A DNA stretch of 64,000 bases from NCBI GenBank assembly GCA_963805495.1, contig CAWDUQ010000001.1:868001-932000 (forward strand), written 5' to 3'. The stretch's first letter is position 1. The number at the start of each line of letters is the position of its first letter. Made by a program: the position numbers and the translations under genes. The DNA comes from DAHUXD01 sp963805495 (GTDB taxonomy: Bacteria > Acidobacteriota > Thermoanaerobaculia > UBA5066 > Gp7-AA6). This document shows positions 1-7,512 of this stretch, piece by piece. The notes beneath the pieces were generated by a model, which saw nothing but the letters and a program-made list of their open reading frames with translations, was not told the origin of the DNA and ran no database searches.

Positions 1-172
1 ACGCGACGTGCGTTGCGTCGTGGTACTCGCGGCGGATCCGCCCCAGGAACTCCTCGGCCTCCGCGGCCGAGGCCGCGGGCGACGCGATACCGAAGAACCG
101 CGAGGCCTTCTCCCGGACCTCGCCGCGCCCTTCGCGGGCCGGGACGAGCCGGGCGTCGGCGCCGTCGTTCAC
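1..172 (-). CDS. YigZ/IMPACT family protein, N-terminal part (cut by window edge)
   Basis: The first 57 residues can be read leftward from a GTG at 172, and the rest lies outside the window. The segment runs through E-K-A-S-R-F-F-G-I-A, then an EEAEEFL stretch, an IRREY stretch and DATHVA. This matches the start of the YigZ/IMPACT (UPF0029) fold, where a KSRF-like strand is followed by an 'AxH' motif. Family members are linked to translation control, but their biochemical role is poorly defined. The GTG overlaps the bshA stop as GTGA, so the gene is the last visible member of the bacillithiol operon and is probably translationally coupled. The family call rests on a short N-terminus and is moderately secure. 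Confidence 0.6.
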   Translation of the reverse strand, partial: MNDGADARLVPAREGRGEVREKASRFFGIASPAASAAEAEEFLGRIRREYHDATHVA

Positions 173-1296
173 GACCCCAGGGTCGTCTCGTAGAGGGCGC
201 GGTAGCGGGAGACGAGCGCGTCGGTCGGAAAATCGTGCTCGGCGCGCCGCCGGGCGGCCGCCGAGAACGCCGACCAGAGGGTCGCGTCGGAGAGCAGCCG
301 CATCGCGGCGTTCGCCATTCCCTCGACGTCGCCGACCGGCCGCAGATAGCCGTTCACCCCGTCCTCGACGACCTCCGGCAGCCCGCCCGCCGCCGTGCCG
401 ATGACGGGCACGCCGCAGGCCATGGCCTCGAGGGCGGCCAGCCCGAAGGACTCGGCGTTGGACGGAAGCAGCAGGAGACGCGCGGCCGGCAGGATCGCCT
501 CGATGGCGGCGACGTTGCCGAGAAACGTGGTCTTCGAGGCGAAGCCGCCGTCCCGGGCGAGCCGTTCGGCGAGCGAGCGGTCGGGGCCGTCCCCGACGAG
601 GAGCAGCCGTGCCGGCATCGCCTTCTGCACCCGCTCGAAGACCGCGAGGACATCGGACACGCGTTTGACCGGCCGGAAATTCGAGACGTGGACGAGCAGG
701 ACCTCCCCCGCGGCGGCGATGGTCCGGGCGAAGGGCGAGGCGCCGTCGGGGCGGTACTGGGCGGTGTCGACGAAGTTCGGGAGCACTTGGATCGGGCGCT
801 TGACGCCGAACTCGCGCACCGTGACGTCCTTGAGGTACTGCGACACCGCCGTCACGGCGTCGCTCTGGTCGATCGACCACCGCGTGATCGGCAGGTACGA
901 GCGGTCCTGGCCCACGATCGTGACGTCGGTGCCGTGGAGCGTGGTGACGACCTTGAGCCGCACCCCGTTGCCGTTGCCCATCTCGCGGGCCAGGATCGCG
1001 GAAATGGCGTGCGGCAGTGCATAGTGGACGTGGAGCAGGTCGAGGCGCGCCTGGCCGGCGACCTCGGCCATCTTCGTGGCGAGCGCCAGCGTGTAGGGCG
1101 GCGAGACGAAGAGCGGGTAGGACGGCGCGACCACCTCGTGAAAGTGAACGCGTGCCCGCGGGAGCTCCAGCCGCGAGGGCAGCGCATAGGAGATGAAGTG
1201 CACTTCGTCCCCGCGCTCGGCGAGCGCGATGCCGAGCTCGGTCGCGACGACCCCGCTGCCGCCGAAGGTCGGATAACAGGTGATGCCGATTTTCAT
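169..1296 (-). CDS. bshA: N-acetyl-alpha-D-glucosaminyl L-malate synthase BshA
   Basis: This 375-residue GT4-family glycosyltransferase is the first enzyme of bacillithiol synthesis, joining UDP-GlcNAc and L-malate. The N-terminus (MKIGITCYPTFGGSGVVATE) is the characteristic BshA nucleotide-sugar entry loop. It is followed by LLHVHYALPH, LHGTDVTIVG, the NFVD segment, a VSNFRPVKR motif and the GT4 E-x7-E motif (ESFGLAALE). Length matches the family (about 375-380). The ATG lies 4 nt after the bshB1 stop, and the stop codon overlaps the next gene. Having bshC, bshB1 and bshA contiguous makes the assignment firm. No irregularity was seen. Confidence 0.95.
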   Translation of the reverse strand: MKIGITCYPTFGGSGVVATELGIALAERGDEVHFISYALPSRLELPRARVHFHEVVAPSYPLFVSPPYTLALATKMAEVAGQARLDLLHVHYALPHAISAILAREMGNGNGVRLKVVTTLHGTDVTIVGQDRSYLPITRWSIDQSDAVTAVSQYLKDVTVREFGVKRPIQVLPNFVDTAQYRPDGASPFARTIAAAGEVLLVHVSNFRPVKRVSDVLAVFERVQKAMPARLLLVGDGPDRSLAERLARDGGFASKTTFLGNVAAIEAILPAARLLLLPSNAESFGLAALEAMACGVPVIGTAAGGLPEVVEDGVNGYLRPVGDVEGMANAAMRLLSDATLWSAFSAAARRRAEHDFPTDALVSRYRALYETTLGS

Positions 1297-1300
1297 GGGG

Positions 1301-2023
1301 TCAGAAGCCCGGCTCGGACCCCTCGAAGGCCTGGACGAGATCGGGGATGCGCGGCGGGCACCGGGCGAGGAAGCCCTCCGCGAACTCGACGTTGATCATC
1401 ATGCCGAACTCGCGGGCCCGCGCCTCGATGACTTCGAGAAACTGCTTCTGCGCCAGGATCGTCGTGGGCTCCGTCGAGCCCTCCTTGTGGAACTGGCTCT
1501 CGAAGGCGCGCATGGCGGCCCGGCGCGTCTCGATCACGTCCGAAACGTCGACGAGAAAGTCCGGGCGGCGCGAGTCGAAGGTCGAAAAGTACACCGTCTG
1601 CTGCGGGCGGTGCGCGGGATGGTTCGTCTCGAGCTTGCGCGTGCCGGCGTAGTAGCAGGCGTCGGTGACGAGCTGGCCCGCGCGCCGGTGGTCGGGATGC
1701 CGGTCGTCGGGGAAGGGCGTCAGCACGACGCGCGGCTTTTCGCGCCGGATGACGTCGATGACGGCGATCTCCTCGTCGCGCCCGCGCCGCAGGCCCCCGT
1801 CGCCGAGGTCGAGCGCCTCCCGGAACTCGGCACCCAGGATCTCGGCGGCGCGCAGGGCCTCCCGCGCTCGGATTTCCGCCGAACCGCGCGTGCCCATCTC
1901 GCCGCGCGTGAGGTCGACGATGCCGAATCGATAGCCGCGCTGTTTGAGCTTGACGAGGGTGCCGCCGCACGTCAGCTCGACGTCGTCCGGGTGGGCCGCG
2001 ATCGCGAGAACGTCAACCGGCAT
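1301..2023 (-). CDS. bshB1: Bacillithiol biosynthesis deacetylase BshB1
   Basis: This 240-residue LmbE/PIG-L-type zinc deacetylase removes the acetyl group from GlcNAc-malate, the second step of bacillithiol synthesis. The family zinc motif AHPDDVE sits at residues 10-16 (H11, D14 as ligands). A second motif, DRHPDHRRAG, supplies the third ligand, and the region TRGEMGTRG is typical of BshB1. An in-frame extension upstream is possible, but the ATG at 2023 places the zinc motif at the usual distance from the N-terminus. The start overlaps the 3' end of bshC by 11 nt, which indicates translational coupling. Confidence 0.93.
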   Translation of the reverse strand: MPVDVLAIAAHPDDVELTCGGTLVKLKQRGYRFGIVDLTRGEMGTRGSAEIRAREALRAAEILGAEFREALDLGDGGLRRGRDEEIAVIDVIRREKPRVVLTPFPDDRHPDHRRAGQLVTDACYYAGTRKLETNHPAHRPQQTVYFSTFDSRRPDFLVDVSDVIETRRAAMRAFESQFHKEGSTEPTTILAQKQFLEVIEARAREFGMMINVEFAEGFLARCPPRIPDLVQAFEGSEPGF

Positions 2024-3566
2024 CGGGTGTTTCCTCCTCGAGTCCCAGGTCCACGACGGCGACCCCCGCGGCCCCCGTGCCGGCGACGCCCCGGAGGGCG
2101 GCCAGCACTTCTTCGCGGCCGAAGGCGAGCATGGCCGAGAGCGGGGGATAGATTCGTTCGGCGGGGACCTGGCCGGCCGACGGCAGCATCGCCTGCGCGA
2201 GGCGCTTGCGCCGGTTGGACTCGACGTCGCCCCTGCGCTCGGAGGCCTTGCGCGCGCGGTCGGCGAGCTGTTCGAACTGGTAGGCGATCTTCTTCGACGC
2301 ATTCTCGAGGGCCCCGGTGAGCGAGGGGTCGAGCCCCGCGAGCTCCGGAGCGAGCGCGGCGAGGTCTCGCTCGGTCGACGTGGCGAGCGCCGCGACGGAC
2401 TCCGCCTGGGGAACGGGCGCCGCTCCGGCCGCGGAGAACGGCTGGAGCAGGTCCTCCTCGGGAATTCCGAGCCGTTCGGCGAGGCGCCGCTCGGCGGGGC
2501 CGCGGACGACGATGTGGGTGCGCGGGAAGAGAACCGGCGGCCGGATGCCGAAGAGCGGAAAGATTGGAAGACTCTGGGCGTGATACGCGATTTCTGCCGC
2601 CCCCAGAACGCTCGCCGCCATGGGGAAAAGATACGACTTGAGGGCCGGCCGGGTTATGACGTCGGCCGAGGGAAAGCCGTCGCCCGCCGCGACCCGGGCG
2701 ACCGCGCCGGGAACGTCCGCCACGCGCCGCCGCCCGTCGCCGTCGATGAGGAAGAAGGAGAAGGCGTCCGGAACCGGCGCGGGAACGGGCTTGCCCGCGC
2801 GGCGAAGGGCCTCTTCCGTGTTTCGAAGCGTCGCCGCGAGGTCCGCGGATTTCCCGGCGGCGGCGAGAAAGAGCTCGACCGTCGGCGGGCGCGCCGCCGG
2901 CGTCAGCGGTTCCAGGACGAGGAGCGGATCGGGCTCCACGAGGTCGAGCAGCGTCTCGATGAACGCCTCGCCGTAGAGCGTTCCCGGGGCGCTTCGCCGC
3001 GCGAAGGCCTCGACGACCCGCACGGCGGCCTCGTGTCGCGCCCCGGAACGGAAGGCCTCGACGACGGCGCGGATCCCTTCGGGAATCGGCAGGCGGCCGA
3101 CGGGCTGGCGATTCTGGCGGTCCGCACCCTCGAGCACGAACTCCTCCGGGCCGTCCGGTCCGGGCCGCGCGGTGCGGGCGATCTCCTGCAGGTCGTGGTC
3201 GTCGGTCAGCGCCCAGAAGACGGGCACCGCGGGAACGCCGCGCTGCGTCAGCTCGCGGGCGATGTGGATCGCGTCGAGCGCCTTCATCAGCGTGAAGATC
3301 GGGCCGGTGAAGATCCCGACCTGGTGGCCGGCCGACACGGCGACGGCGCGCCCGGCGACGAGGTCCTCGGCCATCCGCGCCGCCTCGCCGCCGCGGTGGC
3401 GGAAAGCGGAGGCCGGCACGCGGGCGTGCGCTCCGGCGGCGAGCAGCTCTTTTCCCCGTTCCGCCGCGGCATCGAGCGAGGGCGGATCGAGGAAGAACTC
3501 CGGCAGCCCCCGGAGAAAGTCGAAGAAGAGGGGCGAGAGGCCCGGGTACTTCTCGAACGGAATCAC
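2013..3566 (-). CDS. bshC: Bacillithiol biosynthesis cysteine-adding enzyme BshC
   Basis: This 517-residue protein has the BshC hallmarks. The N-terminus is YPGLSPLFFDFL. A GHQVGIFTGP loop and FWALTDDHDLQEI follow in the Rossmann-like core, and the C-terminal part is rich in helices. BshC is the presumed ligase adding cysteine to glucosaminyl-malate to give bacillithiol. Length is close to the family norm (about 520-540). The start is GTG, overlapping the stop of the upstream methyltransferase gene as GTGA. It sits between a methyltransferase and bshB1 in one operon. Confidence 0.92.
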   Translation of the reverse strand: MIPFEKYPGLSPLFFDFLRGLPEFFLDPPSLDAAAERGKELLAAGAHARVPASAFRHRGGEAARMAEDLVAGRAVAVSAGHQVGIFTGPIFTLMKALDAIHIARELTQRGVPAVPVFWALTDDHDLQEIARTARPGPDGPEEFVLEGADRQNRQPVGRLPIPEGIRAVVEAFRSGARHEAAVRVVEAFARRSAPGTLYGEAFIETLLDLVEPDPLLVLEPLTPAARPPTVELFLAAAGKSADLAATLRNTEEALRRAGKPVPAPVPDAFSFFLIDGDGRRRVADVPGAVARVAAGDGFPSADVITRPALKSYLFPMAASVLGAAEIAYHAQSLPIFPLFGIRPPVLFPRTHIVVRGPAERRLAERLGIPEEDLLQPFSAAGAAPVPQAESVAALATSTERDLAALAPELAGLDPSLTGALENASKKIAYQFEQLADRARKASERRGDVESNRRKRLAQAMLPSAGQVPAERIYPPLSAMLAFGREEVLAALRGVAGTGAAGVAVVDLGLEEETPDAG

Positions 3567-4297
3567 GCGAGCCTACCGGGCTTGCGCGCCAGCACGATGA
3601 GGCGCGGCGAATCGGGGCCGACCGGCGCCCCGTCGAAGCCGCCCCACATGTCCTCGATCGTGAGCCCCGCGCCGCAGAAGAGGCCGCCGAGCTCGTCGGG
3701 GCCGTAGGCACGCACGCTCTCGCGAAAGATCTCGAGCGAGCCCTCGCGGCGGACCTCGATTTCCTTCTCGATCCGGCGGCTCTCCGCGTTCCACGTGCGG
3801 CGAATCGTGTACTGCTTCTCCCCGCAGCTCCGGCGCTCCTCCGGGACCAGGCGCCGGAGGACGTAGTCGAGGGAAAAGGTGTCGCAGAGAAAAGCGCCGC
3901 CGCGGCGCAGAACGCGCTCGATCTCCGAGACGACCGACAGGTTTTCGGCCTCCCGCAGGAAATACCCGAAGCTCGTGAAGAAGTTGACGACCGCCGCGAA
4001 GGCGCCGTCCGAGAACGGCAGCGAGCGCATGTCGCCCCGCACCAGGAAGGGGTGGCGGTCGCGCCGCCGCGCGAGATCCAGGAGGGGCGCCGAGTAGTCG
4101 AGGCCGATCGGCGCCACACCCGCTTCGGCGAAGGGAACCGAGTGACGCCCGGACCCGCAGCACAGGTCGAGCAGCGGGGCGGGCGAAGGAGGCAGGTGCG
4201 CCAGCGCGAAGGCCGCCTCGCGGCGAGCCGCCTCGAGGTCGCGGTGGGGGTAGAGGTCGAGGTATTCCTCGCCGAACCAGGATTCCCACCACGTCAT
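3563..4297 (-). CDS. Class I SAM-dependent methyltransferase, first gene of the bacillithiol operon
   Basis: This 244-residue Rossmann-fold methyltransferase has motif I LLDLCCGSGRHSVPFAEAG, the acidic motif II region (GLDYSAPLLDLARRR), a post-I GDMRSLPFSDGAFAAVV segment and a C-terminal beta-rich portion. It opens the operon, and its stop overlaps the GTG of bshC, so it is very likely made in step with the bacillithiol enzymes. A methyltransferase (NmbA) is known to N-methylate bacillithiol in green sulfur bacteria. By context this gene is a candidate for that role here (inference). An unrelated small-molecule methyltransferase remains possible. The upstream region has CATAAT 8 nt before the ATG and no Shine-Dalgarno. 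Confidence 0.8.
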   Translation of the reverse strand: MTWWESWFGEEYLDLYPHRDLEAARREAAFALAHLPPSPAPLLDLCCGSGRHSVPFAEAGVAPIGLDYSAPLLDLARRRDRHPFLVRGDMRSLPFSDGAFAAVVNFFTSFGYFLREAENLSVVSEIERVLRRGGAFLCDTFSLDYVLRRLVPEERRSCGEKQYTIRRTWNAESRRIEKEIEVRREGSLEIFRESVRAYGPDELGGLFCGAGLTIEDMWGGFDGAPVGPDSPRLIVLARKPGRLA

Positions 4298-4305
4298 GGC
4301 GCGCG

Positions 4306-4311
4306 ATTATG
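4306..4311 (-). promoter_or_regulatory. -10-like hexamer (CATAAT) of the bacillithiol operon
   Basis: On the minus strand CATAAT ends 8 nt before the ATG at 4297, and no Shine-Dalgarno lies between. If used, transcription would start at or next to the start codon and give a leaderless mRNA. No clear -35 box is seen. It lies back to back with the plus-strand site at 4331. Confidence 0.45.
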
Positions 4312-4330
4312 GCAGAGGGGTCGGAGGCGT

Positions 4331-4336
4331 TAGAGT
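4331..4336 (+). promoter_or_regulatory. -10-like hexamer (TAGAGT) before the Xaa-Pro peptidase gene
   Basis: TAGAGT ends 8 nt before the ATG at 4345. The short interval has no Shine-Dalgarno, consistent with leaderless initiation. It is divergent from the bacillithiol operon promoter. Confidence 0.4.
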
Positions 4337-4344
4337 TGCGCGCG

Positions 4345-5679
4345 ATGAAACCCCTGGCGATCATTCTCCTGTTACTCGCCGTGCCGGGCGGAGCGCAGGC
4401 GCAGCGCCCCGTGAGGCCGACGCCGACCCCGGCGCCCCCGGCCGGACCCCTCAAGATCGTCTCCCGCAAGGACCGGATGGACCGCTACCTCCTGGCGGCC
4501 ATGCGCCGGTCCGGGGTCGACATGTGGCTCGTGCTGACGCGCGAGGGCACGACGGACCCCGTGGCCTTCGACGTCGCCGCGGAGAACGCCGTCGGGCGCG
4601 CCGCCTGCCTCTTCGTCGACCGCGGCGAGACGCTCGAGCGCGTCGCGGTGGTCGCGAGCTTCGACACCGATCCCTTCGAAAAGTCGGGCCTCTACACGCG
4701 CGTCGTCCCCTACGGCAAGGAGGGCGCGGGCCCGGCGCTCCTGGAAGAGATCGGGCACTACGCGCCGAAAGTGATTGCCGTCGATCAGTCCAGGGACTTC
4801 GCGCTCGCCGACGGCCTGACGGCCGGCAACCTGCAGTGGCTGCGCGAGACGCTCGGGCCGGACCTCTCCAAGCGCCTCGTGTCCGCGGAGGCTTTGCTCG
4901 TCTCGTTCCGCAGCCGCAAGACGCCGGCCGAGATCGCGAAGATGAGGGAGGCGGTCCGGAAGACCGAGGCGATCCTCGCCGAGGCACTCTCCCGGGCGGT
5001 CATCACCCCGGGCGAGACGACGGAGCGGGACGTCGCGGACTTCATCCAGAAGCGCCGTCGGGAAATGGGCCTGGGATCGTCGTGGGGCGACGCGCACGAT
5101 CCCAACGTCACGGCCGGTGCCGCCCGAGGGCACTCCGGCGCGACGGACGCGCTGATCGTGCCCGGGGCCGTCATCCACGTCGACGCCGGCGTCGACGATG
5201 CCGGATACAAGACGGACATCCAGCGCCTCGCCTACGTGCTCCGGCCCGACGAGACGAAGGCGCCCGACGAAGTGCAGAAGGCGTTCGACACCGCGAAGGC
5301 CGCCAACCGGGCGGCGGCCGCCGCGCTGAAGCCCGGAGTCAAGGGTTCGGCCGTCGACGCCGCCGGCCGCAAGGTCGTGACCGATGCCGGGTATTCCGAG
5401 TACATGCACGCGACCGGGCATCCGATCGGCTTCTACACCCACGACCTCGGTCCACTGCTCGCTCCGAACTGGCCCGACCGGTACGGCAAGCTCGGCGCGT
5501 ACGTGATCGAGCGCGACCAGACGTTCGCCGTCGAGCCGAGCGTGCGGACGGAGCTGCCCTGGATGATGGGCGGCGCGGTCGCATTCGGACTCGAGGAGGA
5601 CTACGTCGTGACCGACAAGGGAAGCGAGCCCCTCGGCACGCTGCAGGAAACGCTGATCCTGATCCCGAGCGCGCCGTGA
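4345..5679 (+). CDS. Secreted Xaa-Pro peptidase, M24 family
   Basis: The protein has 444 residues. An N-terminal signal peptide (MKPLAIILLLLAVPGGAQAQ) precedes a creatinase-like N domain and a pita-bread M24 catalytic domain. The five metal ligands are visible: D280 and D291 (HVDAG...KTDIQR), H359 (ATGHPIGFYTHDLGP), E397 (FAVEPS) and the E417/E418 pair (LEEDYVV). The enzyme should cleave N-terminal Xaa-Pro bonds outside the cytoplasm. An upstream in-frame start would put a charged dozen residues before the signal peptide, so the ATG at 4345 was chosen. The stop overlaps the GTG of the following lipoprotein gene. Confidence 0.88.
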   Translation: MKPLAIILLLLAVPGGAQAQRPVRPTPTPAPPAGPLKIVSRKDRMDRYLLAAMRRSGVDMWLVLTREGTTDPVAFDVAAENAVGRAACLFVDRGETLERVAVVASFDTDPFEKSGLYTRVVPYGKEGAGPALLEEIGHYAPKVIAVDQSRDFALADGLTAGNLQWLRETLGPDLSKRLVSAEALLVSFRSRKTPAEIAKMREAVRKTEAILAEALSRAVITPGETTERDVADFIQKRRREMGLGSSWGDAHDPNVTAGAARGHSGATDALIVPGAVIHVDAGVDDAGYKTDIQRLAYVLRPDETKAPDEVQKAFDTAKAANRAAAAALKPGVKGSAVDAAGRKVVTDAGYSEYMHATGHPIGFYTHDLGPLLAPNWPDRYGKLGAYVIERDQTFAVEPSVRTELPWMMGGAVAFGLEEDYVVTDKGSEPLGTLQETLILIPSAP

Positions 5680-6297
5680 AGCGCCGTCGGGCCGTCGCGA
5701 TCCTGGCGCTGCTTCTGGCCGCCGGCTGCGGCGGGGGCCTCAAGACGATCGCCAGAGACGGCTACACCGCGGTCCTCGCCTACTCGTCGCAGGAGCGCTA
5801 TTCGGTGGCGGTGCGGGGAGAGTGGCGGCGCATCGAGGGGGAAGCCGACGGCACGCCCCTCGTCAAGGTCGCGCGTCCGGAGTTGAAGACCGTCTGGCAG
5901 TACCGGCCGAAGACGAAGAGGATCTTCGCGTCGGCCTGGACGCCGACCGACGAGATCGTGCCGGGCTACCCGCTGGATCCCGCGCTTCGACCCGCGGGCC
6001 TACGCCGACCGCTTCGGCGCCGAGATCGAGCGGATCGGCGACGACACCCACGGCCTCCATCCCTGCGACCGGTGGCGCATGACGCTGCCCTCGGGCGACC
6101 TCGTCACGATCTGGGCGGCCCGGGACCTCGATGGCCTCGTCGTCAAGATCGAGCACGCCAAAAAGGACGCCGACGACGAGTCGCAGCCCTTCACCACGAC
6201 GGAGCTCCTCGACGTCCGCGTCGGGGCGGCCCCGAGCCTCTTCGAGAAACCCAAGGGCTTTGCCGAAGTGAAGTCCTACCAGGACCTGGCCAGGTAG
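5676..6297 (+). pseudogene. Putative lipoprotein of unknown function, interrupted by a +1 frameshift
   Basis: GTG at 5676 overlaps the previous stop. The product begins MKRRRAVAILALLLAAGCGG, a lipobox-type signal with Cys at about position 18. The reading frame is continuous to about 5968, through a WQYRPKTKRIFASAW segment and DEIVPGY. It then continues in the next frame as RWIPRFDPRAYADRFGAEI and later LPSGDLVTIWAARDLDG, to TAG at 6297. Dropping one C from the CCC run at 5969-5971 restores a single frame of about 206 residues. The gene is either recently broken or the base is a sequencing/assembly error. The pattern resembles exported proteins that describe an amount of salt- or metal-bound substrate, but I cannot name a family. 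Confidence 0.6.
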
Positions 6298-6360
6298 GGG
6301 CGGGGCTCGTCCCGCCCTCCGGGAGCAGGCGGCTGCGAGGGCCGCCCCTACGACCGGGGC
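6294..6360 (-). repeat. Dispersed REP-like palindrome, family A copy 1
   Basis: Read on the minus strand, this begins CCCCGGTCGTAGGGGCGGCC and ends with an inverted GCCCCTACC, so the whole element can fold. It shares its core (CCGGT..GTAGGGGCG) with 9581-9620 and 36441-36480. On the plus strand its edge supplies the TAG stop of the preceding lipoprotein gene. Confidence 0.6.
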
Positions 6361-6456
6361 GACGCTTTCCGCCATAGGCCCCATCGATTGCGGCGCGAAG
6401 GAATCTCCGAAATGGGGGCTCAGCCTGCCAGGCCCGCCGGACCGGCCGAGAGCCGG

Positions 6457-6462
6457 TAAGAT
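6457..6462 (+). promoter_or_regulatory. -10-like hexamer (TAAGAT) upstream of dusB
   Basis: TAAGAT ends 12 nt before the dusB ATG in a short AT-richer patch. No Shine-Dalgarno is visible before the start. The leader would be only a few nucleotides long. Confidence 0.35.
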
Positions 6463-6474
6463 TGTCGGCTTACG

Positions 6475-7461
6475 ATGCTGCCGCTGGGCCCCCTCCGTAT
6501 AGACCCCCCCCTGGTGCTCGCCCCGATGGCGGGCATCACGGACCACGTGTACCGGCTGATGCTGCGCCGGATCGGAGGAGTGGGGCTGGTGACGATGGAG
6601 TTCATATCGTCCGAAGCGATCACGCGGGGCAACGCCCGCCAGAGGCGCAAGCTGGTCTTCTCGGACGAGGAGCGGCCGCTGTCGATCCAGATCTACGGCG
6701 CGGACCCCGACCGCATGTCCGCGGCGGCCGACATCGTCGAGGAGCTCTCGCCCGACGTCTGCGACATCAACATGGGCTGCCCCGCCAACAAGGTCCTCAA
6801 GGGCTGCGCGGGGGCCGCCCTGATGGGCGACCTGCCGCTGGCGCGCCGAATCGTCCGGTCGGTCAAGGCGCGGATCTCGATCCCGCTGACCGTGAAGTTC
6901 CGTCTGGGGCTCGACGAGCGCCGCGTCAACTTCCTCGACCTCGCCGCCATGTGCGAGGACGAGGGTGTGGCTGCGGTCGCGATGCACGCGCGCACGGCGC
7001 GCCAGATGTACACGGGGCGCGCCGACTATGCCCGCATCGCGGAGCTCAAGCGCCGGGTGTCGATACCCGTGGTCGGCAACGGCGACGTGACCGCGCCGGA
7101 AGACGCCCTGACGCTCCTCCGGGAGACCGGCTGTGACGGCGTGATGATCGGCCGCGCCACGATGAAGAACCCGTGGATTTTCCGCCAGATCGCCGACCGG
7201 ATGGCCGGCCGGCCCATCCGCGAGGCCACGCTCGCCGAGCGCCGGGACCTGATGCTCGCGCATTTCACGGCGATCGAGGAAACGGCCCACGACCCGAAAG
7301 AAGCCCTCCACAAGCTCCGCACGATGACCGGCTGGTACACGAGCGGGCTGCCCCACGGACGCGCCCTGCGGATCCGCATCTCGGAGCTCGCGACGCCCGC
7401 GGATTTCCGGGCCGCGGTGGACGATTTCTTCCAGGGCGCACAGCTCGCGATCGCCTCGTAG
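6475..7461 (+). CDS. dusB: tRNA-dihydrouridine synthase (DusB type)
   Basis: This 328-residue flavoenzyme reduces uridines in the tRNA D-loop. The TIM barrel begins with LVLAPMAGITDHVYR (FMN-binding loop) and continues with IQIYGADP. The NMGCPANK motif with C102 follows, then LKGCAGAALMGD, VKFRLG, MHARTARQMYTG and the FMN-phosphate loop (VVGNGDV, GCDGVMIGRATMKNPW). The C-terminal helical domain includes HKLRTMTGWY. Length matches the DusB group (about 320-340). It stands alone between a lipoprotein gene and the VWA gene. The exact DusA/B/C class rests on the GCPANK motif and overall layout. Confidence 0.9.
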   Translation: MLPLGPLRIDPPLVLAPMAGITDHVYRLMLRRIGGVGLVTMEFISSEAITRGNARQRRKLVFSDEERPLSIQIYGADPDRMSAAADIVEELSPDVCDINMGCPANKVLKGCAGAALMGDLPLARRIVRSVKARISIPLTVKFRLGLDERRVNFLDLAAMCEDEGVAAVAMHARTARQMYTGRADYARIAELKRRVSIPVVGNGDVTAPEDALTLLRETGCDGVMIGRATMKNPWIFRQIADRMAGRPIREATLAERRDLMLAHFTAIEETAHDPKEALHKLRTMTGWYTSGLPHGRALRIRISELATPADFRAAVDDFFQGAQLAIAS

Positions 7462-7512
7462 GGCGGAGCTTTCGGGAATTCCACCCCTCCGTCCCGCCGT
7501 TCGAAGGTTTCG

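Noticed and set aside
13..1395. A 460-codon open frame on the plus strand opposite bshA
   Set aside because: It is an antisense frame kept open by GC-rich third positions. The composition is Arg/Gly/Asp-rich without a recognisable domain, while the minus strand carries clear BshA motifs.
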